Below, piece by piece: positions 25,456-35,482 of a stretch of 64,000 bases of DNA (positions are counted from its first letter, which is position 1; every line of letters starts with the position of its first letter). The notes beneath the pieces were generated by a model, which worked only from the letters and a program-made list of their open reading frames with translations, was not told the DNA's origin and made no database searches. A program made the position numbers and the translations under genes. Source of the stretch: Candidatus Phosphoribacter baldrii (GTDB lineage Bacteria; Actinomycetota; Actinomycetes; Actinomycetales; Dermatophilaceae); the NCBI GenBank assembly GCA_016704565.1, contig JADIZV010000001.1, positions 1,116,001 to 1,180,000 of the forward strand, in the 5' to 3' direction.

Positions 25456-25644
25456 ATGATGTTGGCAGCGAGCGAGGAACGAGACCCCTTGCTCACGCCT
25501 GGCGAAGTGGCGGCACTGTTCCGAGTCGACCCGAAGACGGTCACTCGGTGGGCCAAGGCGGGCAAGTTGACGGCGATCCGCACCTTGGGCGGACACCGGC
25601 GCTACCGCAGCTCAGAAGTGCATCGGCTGCTCAGCGGCAGCTAG
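25456..25644 (+). CDS. bldC: MerR-like DNA-binding regulator BldC
   Basis: 62 residues. The winged-helix sequence LLTPGEVAALFRVDPKTVTR is followed by WAKAGKLTAIRTLGGHRRY, essentially the full BldC domain with no effector domain. In Streptomyces BldC controls the timing of development and binds direct repeats cooperatively. Two consecutive ATG codons (25456, 25459) are possible starts. The 268 bp upstream contain no gene and should hold the promoter. Confidence 0.93.
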   Translation: MMLAASEERDPLLTPGEVAALFRVDPKTVTRWAKAGKLTAIRTLGGHRRYRSSEVHRLLSGS

Positions 25645-25808
25645 CCAGGCGCAAGGGTCGGTCCAGAGCTCGGGGGAGCGAAACGGGGTCGCATCTGGGA
25701 TAGGTGAGATGGGCGGCATACGCCGTCGTGGGTGCTGCATGCGCGAGGGGGGGTGGACCGAAAGGTCTTCCGCGCTGCAGCCTGCCCTGACCGCGCGGCG
25801 GAACTACA

Positions 25809-27023
25809 GTGACGCTCGTGAACGAATCGAGCGAGGCCGAGGCCACCCAGATCCTTCGGTTGCCCGGACGCGCGGCTGGCGAGAGCGACCGGCGGCCCAC
25901 CTGGGTGGCGTTGGCGCAGTCCAAGCGGGTCGTGTGGGTGCTGGTCGCAGCCGCGCTGGCTCTGCTCATCGGAGTGTGGGCCTTCCAGGCGTTGGGGTCC
26001 TTCCTGTTCCTGCTGCTGCTTGCTTGGCTGCTCTCGATCGCCATGGAGCCGATGGTCGCCTGGCTGATCAAGCGCGGCATGAGTCGGGGACTGGCCTCGG
26101 CGCTCGTCCTGTTCGGCCTGATGGCCGTCACGGTCGGTGTCGGCGCCATGTTCGGGCAGGTGTTCGTTGCCCAGGCCCAGGAGCTCAAGGACGCCTTCCC
26201 CGATGCGGTTCGGCAGGCGGTGGCCTGGGTCAATGCGACGTTCAGCACATCGTTCAACACCGATCAGATCTACTCGGCCTTGCAGATCACGCCCGAAAAG
26301 GTCGCGGAGTTGGCCCAACGGTTCGGCGGCGGGTTGCTGGGTGTCTTCGGAGCGCTCGTCACCTTCATCTTCAACCTCGTGACGATCCTCGTCTTCGCCT
26401 ACTACCTCTCGGCCGACAGCATCAAGCTGCGCCAGACGATCGGGTCCTACCTGCCGCCGCGCTACCAGCCGATGCTCATGACCATTTGGACCATCGCCGT
26501 CGAGAAGACCGGCGGCTACGTCGTCTCCAAGGTCATCCTGGCGACGATCTCGTCCACGGCATACGCCGTCTTCTTCCTCATCATCGACGTGCCGTTCTGG
26601 CTGCCTCTCGGCGTGCTCATGGGGATCGTCGGCCAGTTCGTCCCGATCATCGGCACCTACATCGGAGTGGTCGTCCCAGCGCTCTTCTCGCTGCTCAAGG
26701 ACCCGCTCGACGTGGTGTGGATCGTCATCTTCGCGACGATCTACCAGCAGATCGAGAGCTACTGGCTGACCCCGAAGATCAGCAACCGCACGATGGACGT
26801 CCATCCGGCGGTCGCCTTGGGCTCGGTGTTCGTCGGCGTGGCGCTCATGGGGCCCATCGGGGCCTTGGTCGGGATTCCCGTGGCGGCAGCCGCCCTGACT
26901 GTCGCTGACACGTTCCGCCGGCGGCACGAGTTGCTTCCCGAGTTGGAGACCCTCCAGGACGACGACGGCGACGCGACGCTCGCCCAGCCGTCCAGCGCGG
27001 CCGTCGGCTCGGCGACGGACTGA
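25809..27023 (+). CDS. AI-2E-type transporter family membrane protein
   Basis: 404 residues, GTG start. Seven or eight membrane segments are visible, in the usual pattern of an N-terminal pair (residues 39-78), a soluble loop (115-180) and a C-terminal cluster. The family hallmark PFWLPLGVLMGIVGQFVPIIG is present, as is YWLTPKISNRTMDVHPAV. Members move autoinducer-2, Na+/H+ or unknown solutes; this substrate is not known. The C-terminal tail is acidic. Confidence 0.88.
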   Translation: MTLVNESSEAEATQILRLPGRAAGESDRRPTWVALAQSKRVVWVLVAAALALLIGVWAFQALGSFLFLLLLAWLLSIAMEPMVAWLIKRGMSRGLASALVLFGLMAVTVGVGAMFGQVFVAQAQELKDAFPDAVRQAVAWVNATFSTSFNTDQIYSALQITPEKVAELAQRFGGGLLGVFGALVTFIFNLVTILVFAYYLSADSIKLRQTIGSYLPPRYQPMLMTIWTIAVEKTGGYVVSKVILATISSTAYAVFFLIIDVPFWLPLGVLMGIVGQFVPIIGTYIGVVVPALFSLLKDPLDVVWIVIFATIYQQIESYWLTPKISNRTMDVHPAVALGSVFVGVALMGPIGALVGIPVAAAALTVADTFRRRHELLPELETLQDDDGDATLAQPSSAAVGSATD

Positions 27024-27030
27024 TCGGGCC

Positions 27031-28599
27031 ATGACCGGCTGGGCCTTCCGTGGGCCGTTGCCTCCGGACCGGTTCGACATGGCACGGTACTGCCTGGAGT
27101 CGGGCAACATCCGTCCTGCGGACCGGCTGGGTCTTGTCGTCGTCCACGATGCCGACGCCTCGCCAGCGACCGATGAACGGTGGACGTTCGGCGAGTTGGA
27201 GGGGGCCGTGCGCCGCATCGCCGCGGGACTGCTCGCCGAGGGGCTGCGCCCCGACGATCGGGTTCTCTTGCGGATGGGCAACACCAGCGACGCCGCGTTG
27301 GTGTTCTTCGGGGCCATCGCTGCCGGGCTCATCGCGGTCCCGACGTCGGCGCTGCTCACGGCCAACGAGGTGGCTGCGGTGATCGCCGATGCCGCCCCGA
27401 GCCTGGTCGTCGCCGCTCCGGAGCTCGTGACGGCAGTGCCGCACGGCATACGGATGGTCGGTCCGGACGACATCGCACGGTGGCGCACCGACCTGGCACC
27501 CGCTCCCTGGCGGGACAGTCGGGCCGAGGACCCTGCGTTCATCGTCTACACGTCGGGGACCACGGGGGAGCCCAAGGGCGTGCTGCACGCGCACCGCTCC
27601 GCGTGGGGACGGCGGCCCATGTATGCCGGGTGGCTGGGACTGCGCGCCGGAGACGTCATGCTCCACGCGGGCGCGTTCAACTGGACCTACACACTGGGTG
27701 TCGGGCTGACCGACCCGTGGGCTAATGGGGCGACAGCGGTGGTCTATAACGGCCGTCGCGACCCGTCCGTGTGGGGGCGACTGGTGAAGCGTTGCGGCGC
27801 TACGATCTTCGCGGCGGTCCCCGGCGTCTATCGGCAACTCCTGGCGAGCGGTGCGCTGGACCGCGACGACCTGACGACCCTGCGGCACGGCGTCACCGCA
27901 GGCGAGGCGCTCTCCCGAGACCTGTATGCCGCGTGGCAGGACGCCACGGGTCTGCCGCTCTATGAGGCGTTGGGCATGAGCGAGATCTCGACCTACATCT
28001 CCTCGGGGCCGCCCGTGCCCACCCGGCCGGGTTCGCCGGGCAAACCGCAGGCCGGGCGGTGCGTCGCGATCCTGCCGACCGACCCAACCGACCCGACTGA
28101 CCCAACCGACCCAGCCGATGCCGACCAGCCGCTACCGCCGGGCCGGACCGGTCTGTTGGCGGTGCACCGCACCGATCCCGGTCTGTTGCTGCGGTATTGG
28201 GGCAAGCCCGACGAGGACGCGGCGACCCGACGTGGCGACTGGTTCGTCGGCGGCGACCTGGCCCACCTCGACCCCGACGGCTATGTCATCCACCACGGCC
28301 GGGTTGACGACGTCATGAACCCCGGCGGCTATCGGGTATCACCCCAAGAGGTCGAGCACGTCCTGGCCGGTGCTCCTGGGGTCGCTGACGTGGGCGTCAC
28401 CGAAGTCGAGGTCCGGCCAGGCGTGCGGGTCGTCGGCGCCTTCGTCGTTGCAGCTCCCGGCGGGTGCGACCCCGAGAAGGTGCGGGAGTATGCCGCGGCG
28501 CACCTTGCGGCATACAAGGCGCCTCGGATCGTCCATGTCGTGGCTGCTCTGCCCCGGACTCCGAACGGGAAACTGATGCGGCGCCGCCTCACCGCCTGA
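27031..28599 (+). CDS. AMP-forming acyl-CoA synthetase
   Basis: 522 residues. The P-loop-like motif YTSGTTGEPKG is at residues 173-183, the A5-type motif YEALGMSE near 318, GDWFVGGDLA in the hinge region and catalytic lysine in PNGKLMRRR near 513. It activates a carboxylic acid to acyl-AMP and then acyl-CoA; lineage suggests a medium or aromatic acid but this is not resolvable. An in-frame 9-bp repeat gives four TDP triplets at 28078-28114. It follows the transporter gene by 7 bp. Confidence 0.88.
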   Translation: MTGWAFRGPLPPDRFDMARYCLESGNIRPADRLGLVVVHDADASPATDERWTFGELEGAVRRIAAGLLAEGLRPDDRVLLRMGNTSDAALVFFGAIAAGLIAVPTSALLTANEVAAVIADAAPSLVVAAPELVTAVPHGIRMVGPDDIARWRTDLAPAPWRDSRAEDPAFIVYTSGTTGEPKGVLHAHRSAWGRRPMYAGWLGLRAGDVMLHAGAFNWTYTLGVGLTDPWANGATAVVYNGRRDPSVWGRLVKRCGATIFAAVPGVYRQLLASGALDRDDLTTLRHGVTAGEALSRDLYAAWQDATGLPLYEALGMSEISTYISSGPPVPTRPGSPGKPQAGRCVAILPTDPTDPTDPTDPADADQPLPPGRTGLLAVHRTDPGLLLRYWGKPDEDAATRRGDWFVGGDLAHLDPDGYVIHHGRVDDVMNPGGYRVSPQEVEHVLAGAPGVADVGVTEVEVRPGVRVVGAFVVAAPGGCDPEKVREYAAAHLAAYKAPRIVHVVAALPRTPNGKLMRRRLTA

Positions 28600-28616
28600 T
28601 GCGGTGAGGCGGCGCC
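28580..28616. terminator. bidirectional terminator with 16-bp perfect arms
   Basis: The arms 28580-28595 and 28601-28616 are perfect complements around a 5-nt loop that contains the acyl-CoA synthetase stop codon. The left arm is coding sequence for the last residues of that enzyme. The convergent APC permease gene ends at 28621, so the hairpin serves both strands. Confidence 0.85.
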
Positions 28617-28620
28617 GACG

Positions 28621-30180
28621 TCACTCGTGGATGGGCGAATCTCCGTGCTGGTCATGGGGGCCGGGCTTCGAGAAGTCGGGGGCGGGGATGCTGTGGACGC
28701 CTAGAGCTAGCCGGGAGTGGTTGCGGCTGTAGAGGAAGTAGACGACCAAGCCGATCAGCATCCAGACGATGAAGCGCACCCAGGTCTCGGCCGGGAGGGT
28801 GAGCATGAGATAGAAGGCGGCCGCCGCAGCGATCCAGGGCAGGACCGGGTTGAAGGGCACCTTGAAGGCGCGCTTGAGGTCAGGGCGGCGCTTGCGCAGC
28901 ACGGGGATGGACAGCGAGACGAGGGTGAAGGCGGCCAACGTGCCGATGTTGACCATCTCCTCAAGCTTGCCGACCGGGGTGAACGCGGCCACGAGGGCCA
29001 CCAGGCTGCCGATGGCAACGGTGATCTTGACCGGTGTGCCCGTGCGCGGGTTGGTCGTGCCCAGTCCTGCGGGGAGCAGCCAGTCACGGCTCATCGCAAA
29101 GACGACGCGGCTGGCTCCGATGAGCAGGGTCATGACAACGGTGGTGAGACCCGCCACAGCACCAGCTGAGATGAGGGTGGCGTAGCCCCCCTTGCCCACG
29201 GATTCGAAGGCGGTCGCCAACGAGGCCGTCGTCGAGATCTTGTCGTAGGGCAACATCCCCGTGATGACCAGGGTGACCGCGACGTAGAGGATCGTGCAGA
29301 TAACCAGCGACCCGATAATGCCGATCGGCAGGTCACGCTGGGGGTTGCGGGCTTCCTCCGCGGTCGTCGCGACGACGTCGAAACCGATGTAAGCGAAGAA
29401 GACCAGCGAGGCTCCGGCGAAGATCCCCATGACCCCGAACGTCGTCGGTGAGATCCCAAAGATGGTCTGCAGCAGCGGGGCGGTCCACACGCTGCCGCCG
29501 GAGGCGGACGCGGCCTTGGCGGGCGGGATGAAGGGCGAGTAGTTGGCCGCGTTGATGAAGCCGATGCCGGCGATGATGACGAACAACACCACGAAGAGTT
29601 TGATGGCCACCAGGACCAGGTTGACCCGCATCGACTCCTTGATCCCCACCGCGACCAAGATCGTCAGGACAATGACCAGCAGCAGGGCCGGTAGGTCGAA
29701 CGCCGATCCGTATGCCACGGCCTCGGGGATCTTGATGCCCAACTTGCCGAGGAATACCCCGAGATACGCCGACCAGCCCTGCGCGACGACGCTTGCTCCC
29801 AAGAGGAGTTCCAGCAGAAGGTCCCACCCGATGATCCAGGCCACGAACTCGCCCAGGGTGGCATAGCTGAAGGTGTATGCCGATCCGCTGACCGGGACGG
29901 TCGAGGCGAACTCCGCATAACACAAGGCCGCCAGACCACACGCGACAGCGGCAATGACGAAGCTGATGACGATCGAGGGCCCGGCGACGGTCGCCGCTGC
30001 CCGCCCCGTCAGCGTGAAGATCCCGGCCCCGATGATGACGCCGATGCCGAACACGGTGAGGTCCAGGGCGCCCAGCCGCTTCTTGAGCTGATATTCGCTC
30101 TCGCCGGTCTCGGCGATGGACGCCTCGATCGTTTTGGTGCGGAAGATGCTTCGCTGCGATGTGCCAGACGTCTTAGCCAT
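28621..30180 (-). CDS. APC-family amino acid permease (cationic amino acid transporter type)
   Basis: 519 residues with about 12 membrane helices. The APC signature GIGVIIGAGIFTLTGRAAA is at residues 45-63. VPVSGSAYTFSYATLGEFVAWIIGW and FAYIGFDVVATTAEEARNP are characteristic of the cationic amino acid transporter group. It probably imports amino acids using the proton gradient; substrate not determined. It is divergent from the oxidoreductase gene, with 226 bp between them that must hold both promoters. Confidence 0.9.
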   Translation of the reverse strand: MAKTSGTSQRSIFRTKTIEASIAETGESEYQLKKRLGALDLTVFGIGVIIGAGIFTLTGRAAATVAGPSIVISFVIAAVACGLAALCYAEFASTVPVSGSAYTFSYATLGEFVAWIIGWDLLLELLLGASVVAQGWSAYLGVFLGKLGIKIPEAVAYGSAFDLPALLLVIVLTILVAVGIKESMRVNLVLVAIKLFVVLFVIIAGIGFINAANYSPFIPPAKAASASGGSVWTAPLLQTIFGISPTTFGVMGIFAGASLVFFAYIGFDVVATTAEEARNPQRDLPIGIIGSLVICTILYVAVTLVITGMLPYDKISTTASLATAFESVGKGGYATLISAGAVAGLTTVVMTLLIGASRVVFAMSRDWLLPAGLGTTNPRTGTPVKITVAIGSLVALVAAFTPVGKLEEMVNIGTLAAFTLVSLSIPVLRKRRPDLKRAFKVPFNPVLPWIAAAAAFYLMLTLPAETWVRFIVWMLIGLVVYFLYSRNHSRLALGVHSIPAPDFSKPGPHDQHGDSPIHE

Positions 30181-30406
30181 GGGGGAGACTCCGTTCCGGG
30201 TGGCGACGGTGGTTGGCTGACCACGCGGACGTTACCGGTCCCGGGCGGCAAGCGCGCGGCATACGGGACCGACTTTTCGGTGACTCCATGCCAGAGGCGA
30301 GGGCTGCTGGGGCAGGGGCGAGGGCTACTGGCTTAACGGGCGGGGGGCGTGCCAGACTCGCGGGCACCGCCTTCTGCCGCGCGCACCCGACCCACAAGGA
30401 CGTGCT

Positions 30407-33400
30407 ATGACCCCCGCCCTTCCCCCGCTGTCGCTGGAGGACAAGTTCACCGTCGACGAGGGGATCATCCACCTCACCGGGGTGCAAGCTCTGGTCCGAT
30501 TGCCGCTGGTCCAGCGACGGTTGGACCTGGCGGCGGGGCTCAACACGGCGACGTTCATCTCCGGCTATCCCGGGTCGCCGCTGGGCGGCTTCGACCTGGA
30601 GCTGCAGCGGCGCCGGCGGTTGCTGGAGGCGCACCACATCGTCCACCAGATGGGGGTCAACGAGGAGCTCGGCGCGACGGCCGTCATGGGCAGCCAGCTG
30701 GCCATGCAGCTGCCCGGACCGCGCTACGACGGGGTGCTCGGGCTGTGGTACGGCAAGGCCAACGGCTTTGACCGGGCGCTCGACTCACTGCGCCAAGCCA
30801 ACCTCGCTGGGACGGTGCGCACGGGTGGCGCGCTGGCGCTCGTCGGCGACGACCCGACCGCGAAGTCCTCGCCGACGCCGGGGGCGAGCGAGGTGGCCGC
30901 CGCCGCGATCATGATGCCGATGCTCTACCCGGGCGATGTGCAGGAGGTGCTCGACCTCAGCCAGCACGCCGTCGCGTTGTCGCGCTCGTGCGGGCTATGG
31001 GTGGCGCTCAAGATGTCGACGACGGTGGCCGATGGGTCCGGGTCTGCGGTGGTGTCGCCCGACCGGGTGCAACCAGTCATGGTCGACATCGAGTTGGACG
31101 GGCGTCCCTACGTGCATCGGCCGTCCACCCACATGTACGGCGCACGAGTCATGGAGATGGAGCACTCCATGGTCTATGGCCGGATGCGCGCGGCATTGGC
31201 CTATGCCCGGGCCAATGACGTCAACCGGATCACCCTGCGCACCGATGCGGACCGGATCGGGATCATCTCGACTGGCAAGACCTATTTCGAGATGCGCCAG
31301 ACGCTGCGGGAGCTCGGGCTGGACGACCAGGAGCTGCAGCGGCTTGGGGTGCGGCTGCTGCATGTGCGGATGCCCTATCCCTTGGAGGGTCGGATCGTTC
31401 GGGAGTTCGCCGCCGGACTGCAGGAGATCCTTGTCCTGGAGGACAAGCGTCCCTTCGTCGAGCTGTTCGTCAAGGACGAGCTCTATGGGCTGCCCGACCG
31501 GCCCCTCGTGCTGGGCAAGCTCGACGAGGACGGCAAGTGGCTGGTGCCGATCCATGCCGAGCTCGACACCGTGTCCATCGCGCGGCTGGTCGCCGAGCGG
31601 TTGCTCAAGCGGGCCGCCCCCGGTGAGCTGGCGGCACTGGAGGAGCGGCTGGAGCGGATCACCCGGCCGCGCTCGTTGGCGCCGCTGGCGATGTCCCGCA
31701 CGCCCTACTTCTGCTCAGGTTGCCCGCACAACTCGTCGGTCGCAGGTGTGCCCGCTGGGACCACCGTGGGCGCGGGGACCGGGTGCCACGTGCTTGCGGT
31801 CTTCATGCGCCCCGACGAGGTCGGCGACATCCTCGGCATCACCGCGATGGGCAACGAGGGCGCCCAGTGGATCGGCGCGTCGCCGTTCTCCAGCCTCCCG
31901 CACTTCCTGCAGAACCTCGGCGACGGCACCTACGCCCACTCCGGCTCGCTCGCGATCCGGGCGTCGGTCGCCGCCGGGGTCAACATCACCTACAAGCTGC
32001 TCTACAACGACCACGTGGCGATGACCGGAGCCCAGCCAGCTATCGGGATCTCGGGCGTGCCGGATCTTGTCACGACGCTGCTGGCTGAGGGGGTCCGTCA
32101 GGTCATCGTCACGACGGAGGACATGAGCCGGTATGCCGGTGTGAGACTCCCCGACGGCGCTGCGGTTTGGGACCGTTCCCGGCTGGAAGAGGCCGTGGGT
32201 GTGTTGTCGGCGGTCGACGGCGTCACCGTGTTGGTGCACGACCAGGAGTGCGCGACCGAAAAGCGTCGCCGCCGCAAGCGCGGCACCCTGGAGGAGCCCA
32301 AGACGCGGATCCTCATCAACGAGGCCGTGTGCGAGGGGTGCGGCGACTGCGGCATACAGTCCAACTGCCTATCGGTGCACCCGGTCCAGACCGAGCTGGG
32401 ACGCAAGACGCAGATCCACCAGCCGTCGTGCAACGTCGACTACCGGTGCCTGGACGGCAACTGCCCGTCGTTCGTCAAGGTCGTGCCCGGGACCGCGCCG
32501 CGTCGTCGTCGAGGGGCGTCGGCCACGTTGGAGGCTGGCGACCTTCCCGAACCCACGCTGGCGGTGCCCGCCGACGAGTTCGGCCTGCGGATCGCGGGGA
32601 TCGGCGGCACGGGTGTCGTCACCGTGGCGCAGACGTTGGCGACCGCCGCGTTGTTGGACGGGCGGTTCGTGCGCGGACTCGACCAGACCGGCTTGGCGCA
32701 GAAAGGTGGGCCGGTCGTCTCCGACCTGCGGATCACGACCACGCCGATGGACCAGGCCAACAAGCTCACCGTGGCCGACTGCGACCTGTTCCTCGCGTGC
32801 GACATCCTCGTGGGCGCGCAGCAGCACCTGCTGACGGTCACCGACGCGGAGCGCACGATCGCGGTGACCTCCACGGCTCAGGTGCCGACCGGGCAGATGG
32901 TCGTCGACACCCAGTTGGCCTTCCCCGACGTCGATGTCCTGCTCAGCCGGATCGATGCGTCAACGCGCTCTGGGCTCAACGTTTCGCTGGATGCGCCGGG
33001 GATCGCGGAGCGGCTGTTTGGCACCGACCAGGTGGCCAACCTTCTGCTTGTCGGAGCGGCATACCAGGCGGGCGCGTTGCCCTTGCGGGCCGAGTCGATC
33101 GAGGCAGCGATCACCCTCAACGGAGTCGCCGTCGAGACCAACCTGCAGGCGTTCCGGCGTGGGCGTCAGGCGGTGGCCGACCGGGCCGCGCTCGACGAGA
33201 TCGTCGGCGCTTCGCGGCGGCCCGCGGGGGCGACGGAGGCTGGCGGCTCGGGCGCTGGTTCGAGCCCGCGGACGGGGATCGTGCTGCCTCGCGACCTGCG
33301 TGCGATCACGGATCTCGTTCGCGCAGAGCCGGGTTCGGAGCTCGCGCAGATGGTCGCGGTGCGGGTGCCCATGCTCGTGGACTATCAGGACGCGGCATAC

Positions 33401-34249
33401 GCGCGTCGGTATGCCGTGCGGCTGGAAGCCGTCCGTGCGGCGGAAGCAGCGCGGGTGCCGGGTCGGACTGCGCTGGCCGAGGCCGTGGCCTTCTCGTTGT
33501 TCAAGCTCATGGCCTACAAAGACGAATACGAGGTGGCGCGGCTGCATCGGGACCCGGCGTTCCAGGCCGACCTGGCGCAGCGGTTCGGTGACGACGCGGC
33601 ATACTCCGTCATGCTGCTGCCTCCCGTGCTCAAGGTGATGGGGCTCAAGCGCAAGGTGGGGCTGTCGCGGCCGGTGGCGAAGGTGGCCTTTGGTGCGCTG
33701 GCATCGATGAAACGGTTGCGGCAGAGTCGTTTTGATCCGTTCGGACGCGACCACGTGCGCGTGGTGGAACGGGCGCTGGTGGTGGAGTATGAGGCTCTCG
33801 TCGATGAAATCGTCCAGCGGCTCAGTGCTGACAACCATGCGGTGGCGGTCGAGTTGGCGGCGCTGCCGGACCTGGTTCGTGGCTACGACGAGGTCAAGCT
33901 GCGCAACGTTGACCGCTATCGCGAGCAGGTCGCGCGACTGCGGGCGCAGCTGACCGATGGCCGGTTGGTGGTGGCGCGGATCGAGGTCGACGGGGCGACC
34001 GAGGCGCGGCGCGATGCCGATGTTGCGCCCGATCCCACTCCCCGTCCCAAGCGGCGCCGTCAGTCGATGCACGACAACCTCGAGCACGACGCTGCCAGCG
34101 AGGGCCGGATCGAGCCCAGCACGGCTGCCCTTATGGAGGGCGCGCCACCTGCCGGGACGAGCGGCCGCGGTCAGCCTGAGCGGCGCACTCGGACCGGTGT
34201 GCATGACGAGGGCACGGCCGAGGGCGACACCGTCAACCTGCCGGGGTGA
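30407..34249 (+). CDS. indolepyruvate ferredoxin oxidoreductase family protein (fused)
   Basis: 1280 residues. The order is a pyrimidine-type thiamine diphosphate domain (from about residue 30), a TPP-binding domain (GTGCHVLAVFMRPDEVGDI), a ferredoxin-like cysteine cluster from residue 642 (CEGCGDCGIQSNC, then CNVDYRCLDGNC) and the gamma-type domain (GIGGTGVVTVAQTLA), then a DUF6537-type C-terminus. It should oxidise aryl-pyruvates to aryl-acyl-CoA with ferredoxin. About 70 low-complexity residues follow the conserved part, making it longer than usual members. Confidence 0.93.
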   Translation: MTPALPPLSLEDKFTVDEGIIHLTGVQALVRLPLVQRRLDLAAGLNTATFISGYPGSPLGGFDLELQRRRRLLEAHHIVHQMGVNEELGATAVMGSQLAMQLPGPRYDGVLGLWYGKANGFDRALDSLRQANLAGTVRTGGALALVGDDPTAKSSPTPGASEVAAAAIMMPMLYPGDVQEVLDLSQHAVALSRSCGLWVALKMSTTVADGSGSAVVSPDRVQPVMVDIELDGRPYVHRPSTHMYGARVMEMEHSMVYGRMRAALAYARANDVNRITLRTDADRIGIISTGKTYFEMRQTLRELGLDDQELQRLGVRLLHVRMPYPLEGRIVREFAAGLQEILVLEDKRPFVELFVKDELYGLPDRPLVLGKLDEDGKWLVPIHAELDTVSIARLVAERLLKRAAPGELAALEERLERITRPRSLAPLAMSRTPYFCSGCPHNSSVAGVPAGTTVGAGTGCHVLAVFMRPDEVGDILGITAMGNEGAQWIGASPFSSLPHFLQNLGDGTYAHSGSLAIRASVAAGVNITYKLLYNDHVAMTGAQPAIGISGVPDLVTTLLAEGVRQVIVTTEDMSRYAGVRLPDGAAVWDRSRLEEAVGVLSAVDGVTVLVHDQECATEKRRRRKRGTLEEPKTRILINEAVCEGCGDCGIQSNCLSVHPVQTELGRKTQIHQPSCNVDYRCLDGNCPSFVKVVPGTAPRRRRGASATLEAGDLPEPTLAVPADEFGLRIAGIGGTGVVTVAQTLATAALLDGRFVRGLDQTGLAQKGGPVVSDLRITTTPMDQANKLTVADCDLFLACDILVGAQQHLLTVTDAERTIAVTSTAQVPTGQMVVDTQLAFPDVDVLLSRIDASTRSGLNVSLDAPGIAERLFGTDQVANLLLVGAAYQAGALPLRAESIEAAITLNGVAVETNLQAFRRGRQAVADRAALDEIVGASRRPAGATEAGGSGAGSSPRTGIVLPRDLRAITDLVRAEPGSELAQMVAVRVPMLVDYQDAAYARRYAVRLEAVRAAEAARVPGRTALAEAVAFSLFKLMAYKDEYEVARLHRDPAFQADLAQRFGDDAAYSVMLLPPVLKVMGLKRKVGLSRPVAKVAFGALASMKRLRQSRFDPFGRDHVRVVERALVVEYEALVDEIVQRLSADNHAVAVELAALPDLVRGYDEVKLRNVDRYREQVARLRAQLTDGRLVVARIEVDGATEARRDADVAPDPTPRPKRRRQSMHDNLEHDAASEGRIEPSTAALMEGAPPAGTSGRGQPERRTRTGVHDEGTAEGDTVNLPG

Positions 34250-34265
34250 TGTGACCTCGCTGGTT

Positions 34266-34456
34266 CACAGGGCTGGCAGGGCTGGCAGGGCCGGTGGGGC
34301 TGGTAGGGCTCACCAGGGCTGGAGAATTCGTCGGCGGGTGTGACGAAATCCGGCCGTCCGGGGGCCGCCTGGCCTGAATTCATCGGCGGGTGTGATGAAA
34401 TCCCGCCGTCCGGGGGCCGCCTGGCCTGAAGTCATCGGCGGGTGTGATGAATTCGG
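34266..34456. repeat. G-rich decamer repeat plus three 52-bp repeat units
   Basis: GGGCTGGCAG-like decamers run from 34266 to about 34322. Three units with exact 52-bp period start at 34324, 34376 and 34428. Each has inverted arms TTCATC and GATGAA (or close variants) around GGCGGGTGT, followed by a nearly constant GC-rich stretch. The array lies between convergent genes and is related, in opposite orientation, to the array at 41025. No gene is seen here. Confidence 0.88.
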
Positions 34457-34462
34457 AAAGGG

Positions 34463-34933
34463 TCAGGGGAGCAGCGTGGCGGCCAGGGTGGCGCCGAGGT
34501 TCCAACAGGCTTCCAGGTCGCCTGCGGCCGGCGGTCCGAGCACGACGACGTCTTCAGCCGCCTGTCGCCACTGCAATCCGCCAGTGATGGCATGGACCGA
34601 TCGCGCGGCCCCGGTCGTGTCGAGGTTGCCGTGCACATACAGCCCGTATGCCGTGCCACCCGTCGCGTGCAGACACGGGTAGTAGATCTGGTCGAAGAAG
34701 TGCTTGAGTGCCCCCGACATGTAGCCAATGTTCGCGGGCGTCCCGAGCGCCACAGCCCTGGCAGCCAGCACGTCGCTCGCCGTCGCCCCCAACGCCGGCC
34801 GGACCACCACGTCGACGCCCTCGATGCCTTCCGCCCGGGTCCCGGCCAGCACCGCGTCGAGCATCGACTCCAAAGCCGGTGAGGTGGTGTGGTGCACGAC
34901 GAGCAGGCTCCCGTGACGTGGTGGCTGGCTCAC
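34463..34933 (-). CDS. flavodoxin-like NADPH/FMN-dependent protein
   Basis: The GTG at 34933 is chosen because it lies 4 bp after the stop of the preceding DUF192 gene; 156 residues. The flavodoxin fold is indicated by LLVVHHTTSPALESMLDAV (FMN phosphate loop), GTPANIGYMSGALKHFFDQI and GLYVHGNLDTTG. It probably binds FMN and transfers electrons or reduces small molecules; partner unknown. Confidence 0.82.
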   Translation of the reverse strand: MSQPPRHGSLLVVHHTTSPALESMLDAVLAGTRAEGIEGVDVVVRPALGATASDVLAARAVALGTPANIGYMSGALKHFFDQIYYPCLHATGGTAYGLYVHGNLDTTGAARSVHAITGGLQWRQAAEDVVVLGPPAAGDLEACWNLGATLAATLLP

Positions 34934-34937
34934 GGCT

Positions 34938-35459
34938 TCACCGTATGCCGTCAAGGTCGACCGGACTGCCGACGACGATCCCGGTGCGCCTCGCCGCACC
35001 AGCAGCCAACTCGACCACCGCGACGGCCAGCCGGTCCGGCGGGTTCCGGAACACCGTCGGGTAGGTCGCCGGAGCCACGTCATGTTCGAGGTGCACCACC
35101 GTGCCATCGGCGCCGACCCAGAGGATGTCGATGGCGTAGCGCATGTCCTTCATCCACATGCCTTGCACCTTGGGGCTACCGAGCCGGAACAGCATCCCTT
35201 CGTCGTCCGCCAGACCCTCGACGACCGACAGCCCGCGCTGTTGGTCGGCAGCCGTCGGGGTGTCCCGCAGGCGGAACGTGGCCCCGCCGATCCGGGCAGT
35301 CAGCGGGCCGCCGAAGTCAGTGGTGCCAGAGGTGGCTCGCGCCCCCGAAGCAGTCGAAGGTGTCGGTGCGGTGGCGGGGCCAGCAGCAGTAGAGCAGCCG
35401 GACGCCAGCAGGAGAGCGCACAGCGCCACCACGCCAGGTCGCCGTCCGAGAGGGCTCAC
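34938..35459 (-). CDS. DUF192 lipoprotein
   Basis: 173 residues from GTG 35459. A lipoprotein signal ends in LLASGC (lipid cysteine at residue 21), followed by a Thr/Ser/Ala linker. The conserved DUF192 core reads RLRDTPTAADQQRGLSVVEG, GMLFRLG, GMWMKDMRYAIDILWVG. Function is unknown. It lies in a minus-strand group with the helicase upstream and the flavodoxin-like gene downstream. Confidence 0.82.
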   Translation of the reverse strand: MSPLGRRPGVVALCALLLASGCSTAAGPATAPTPSTASGARATSGTTDFGGPLTARIGGATFRLRDTPTAADQQRGLSVVEGLADDEGMLFRLGSPKVQGMWMKDMRYAIDILWVGADGTVVHLEHDVAPATYPTVFRNPPDRLAVAVVELAAGAARRTGIVVGSPVDLDGIR

Positions 35460-35482
35460 GCCCGCATGGTATGCCGCAGGGC

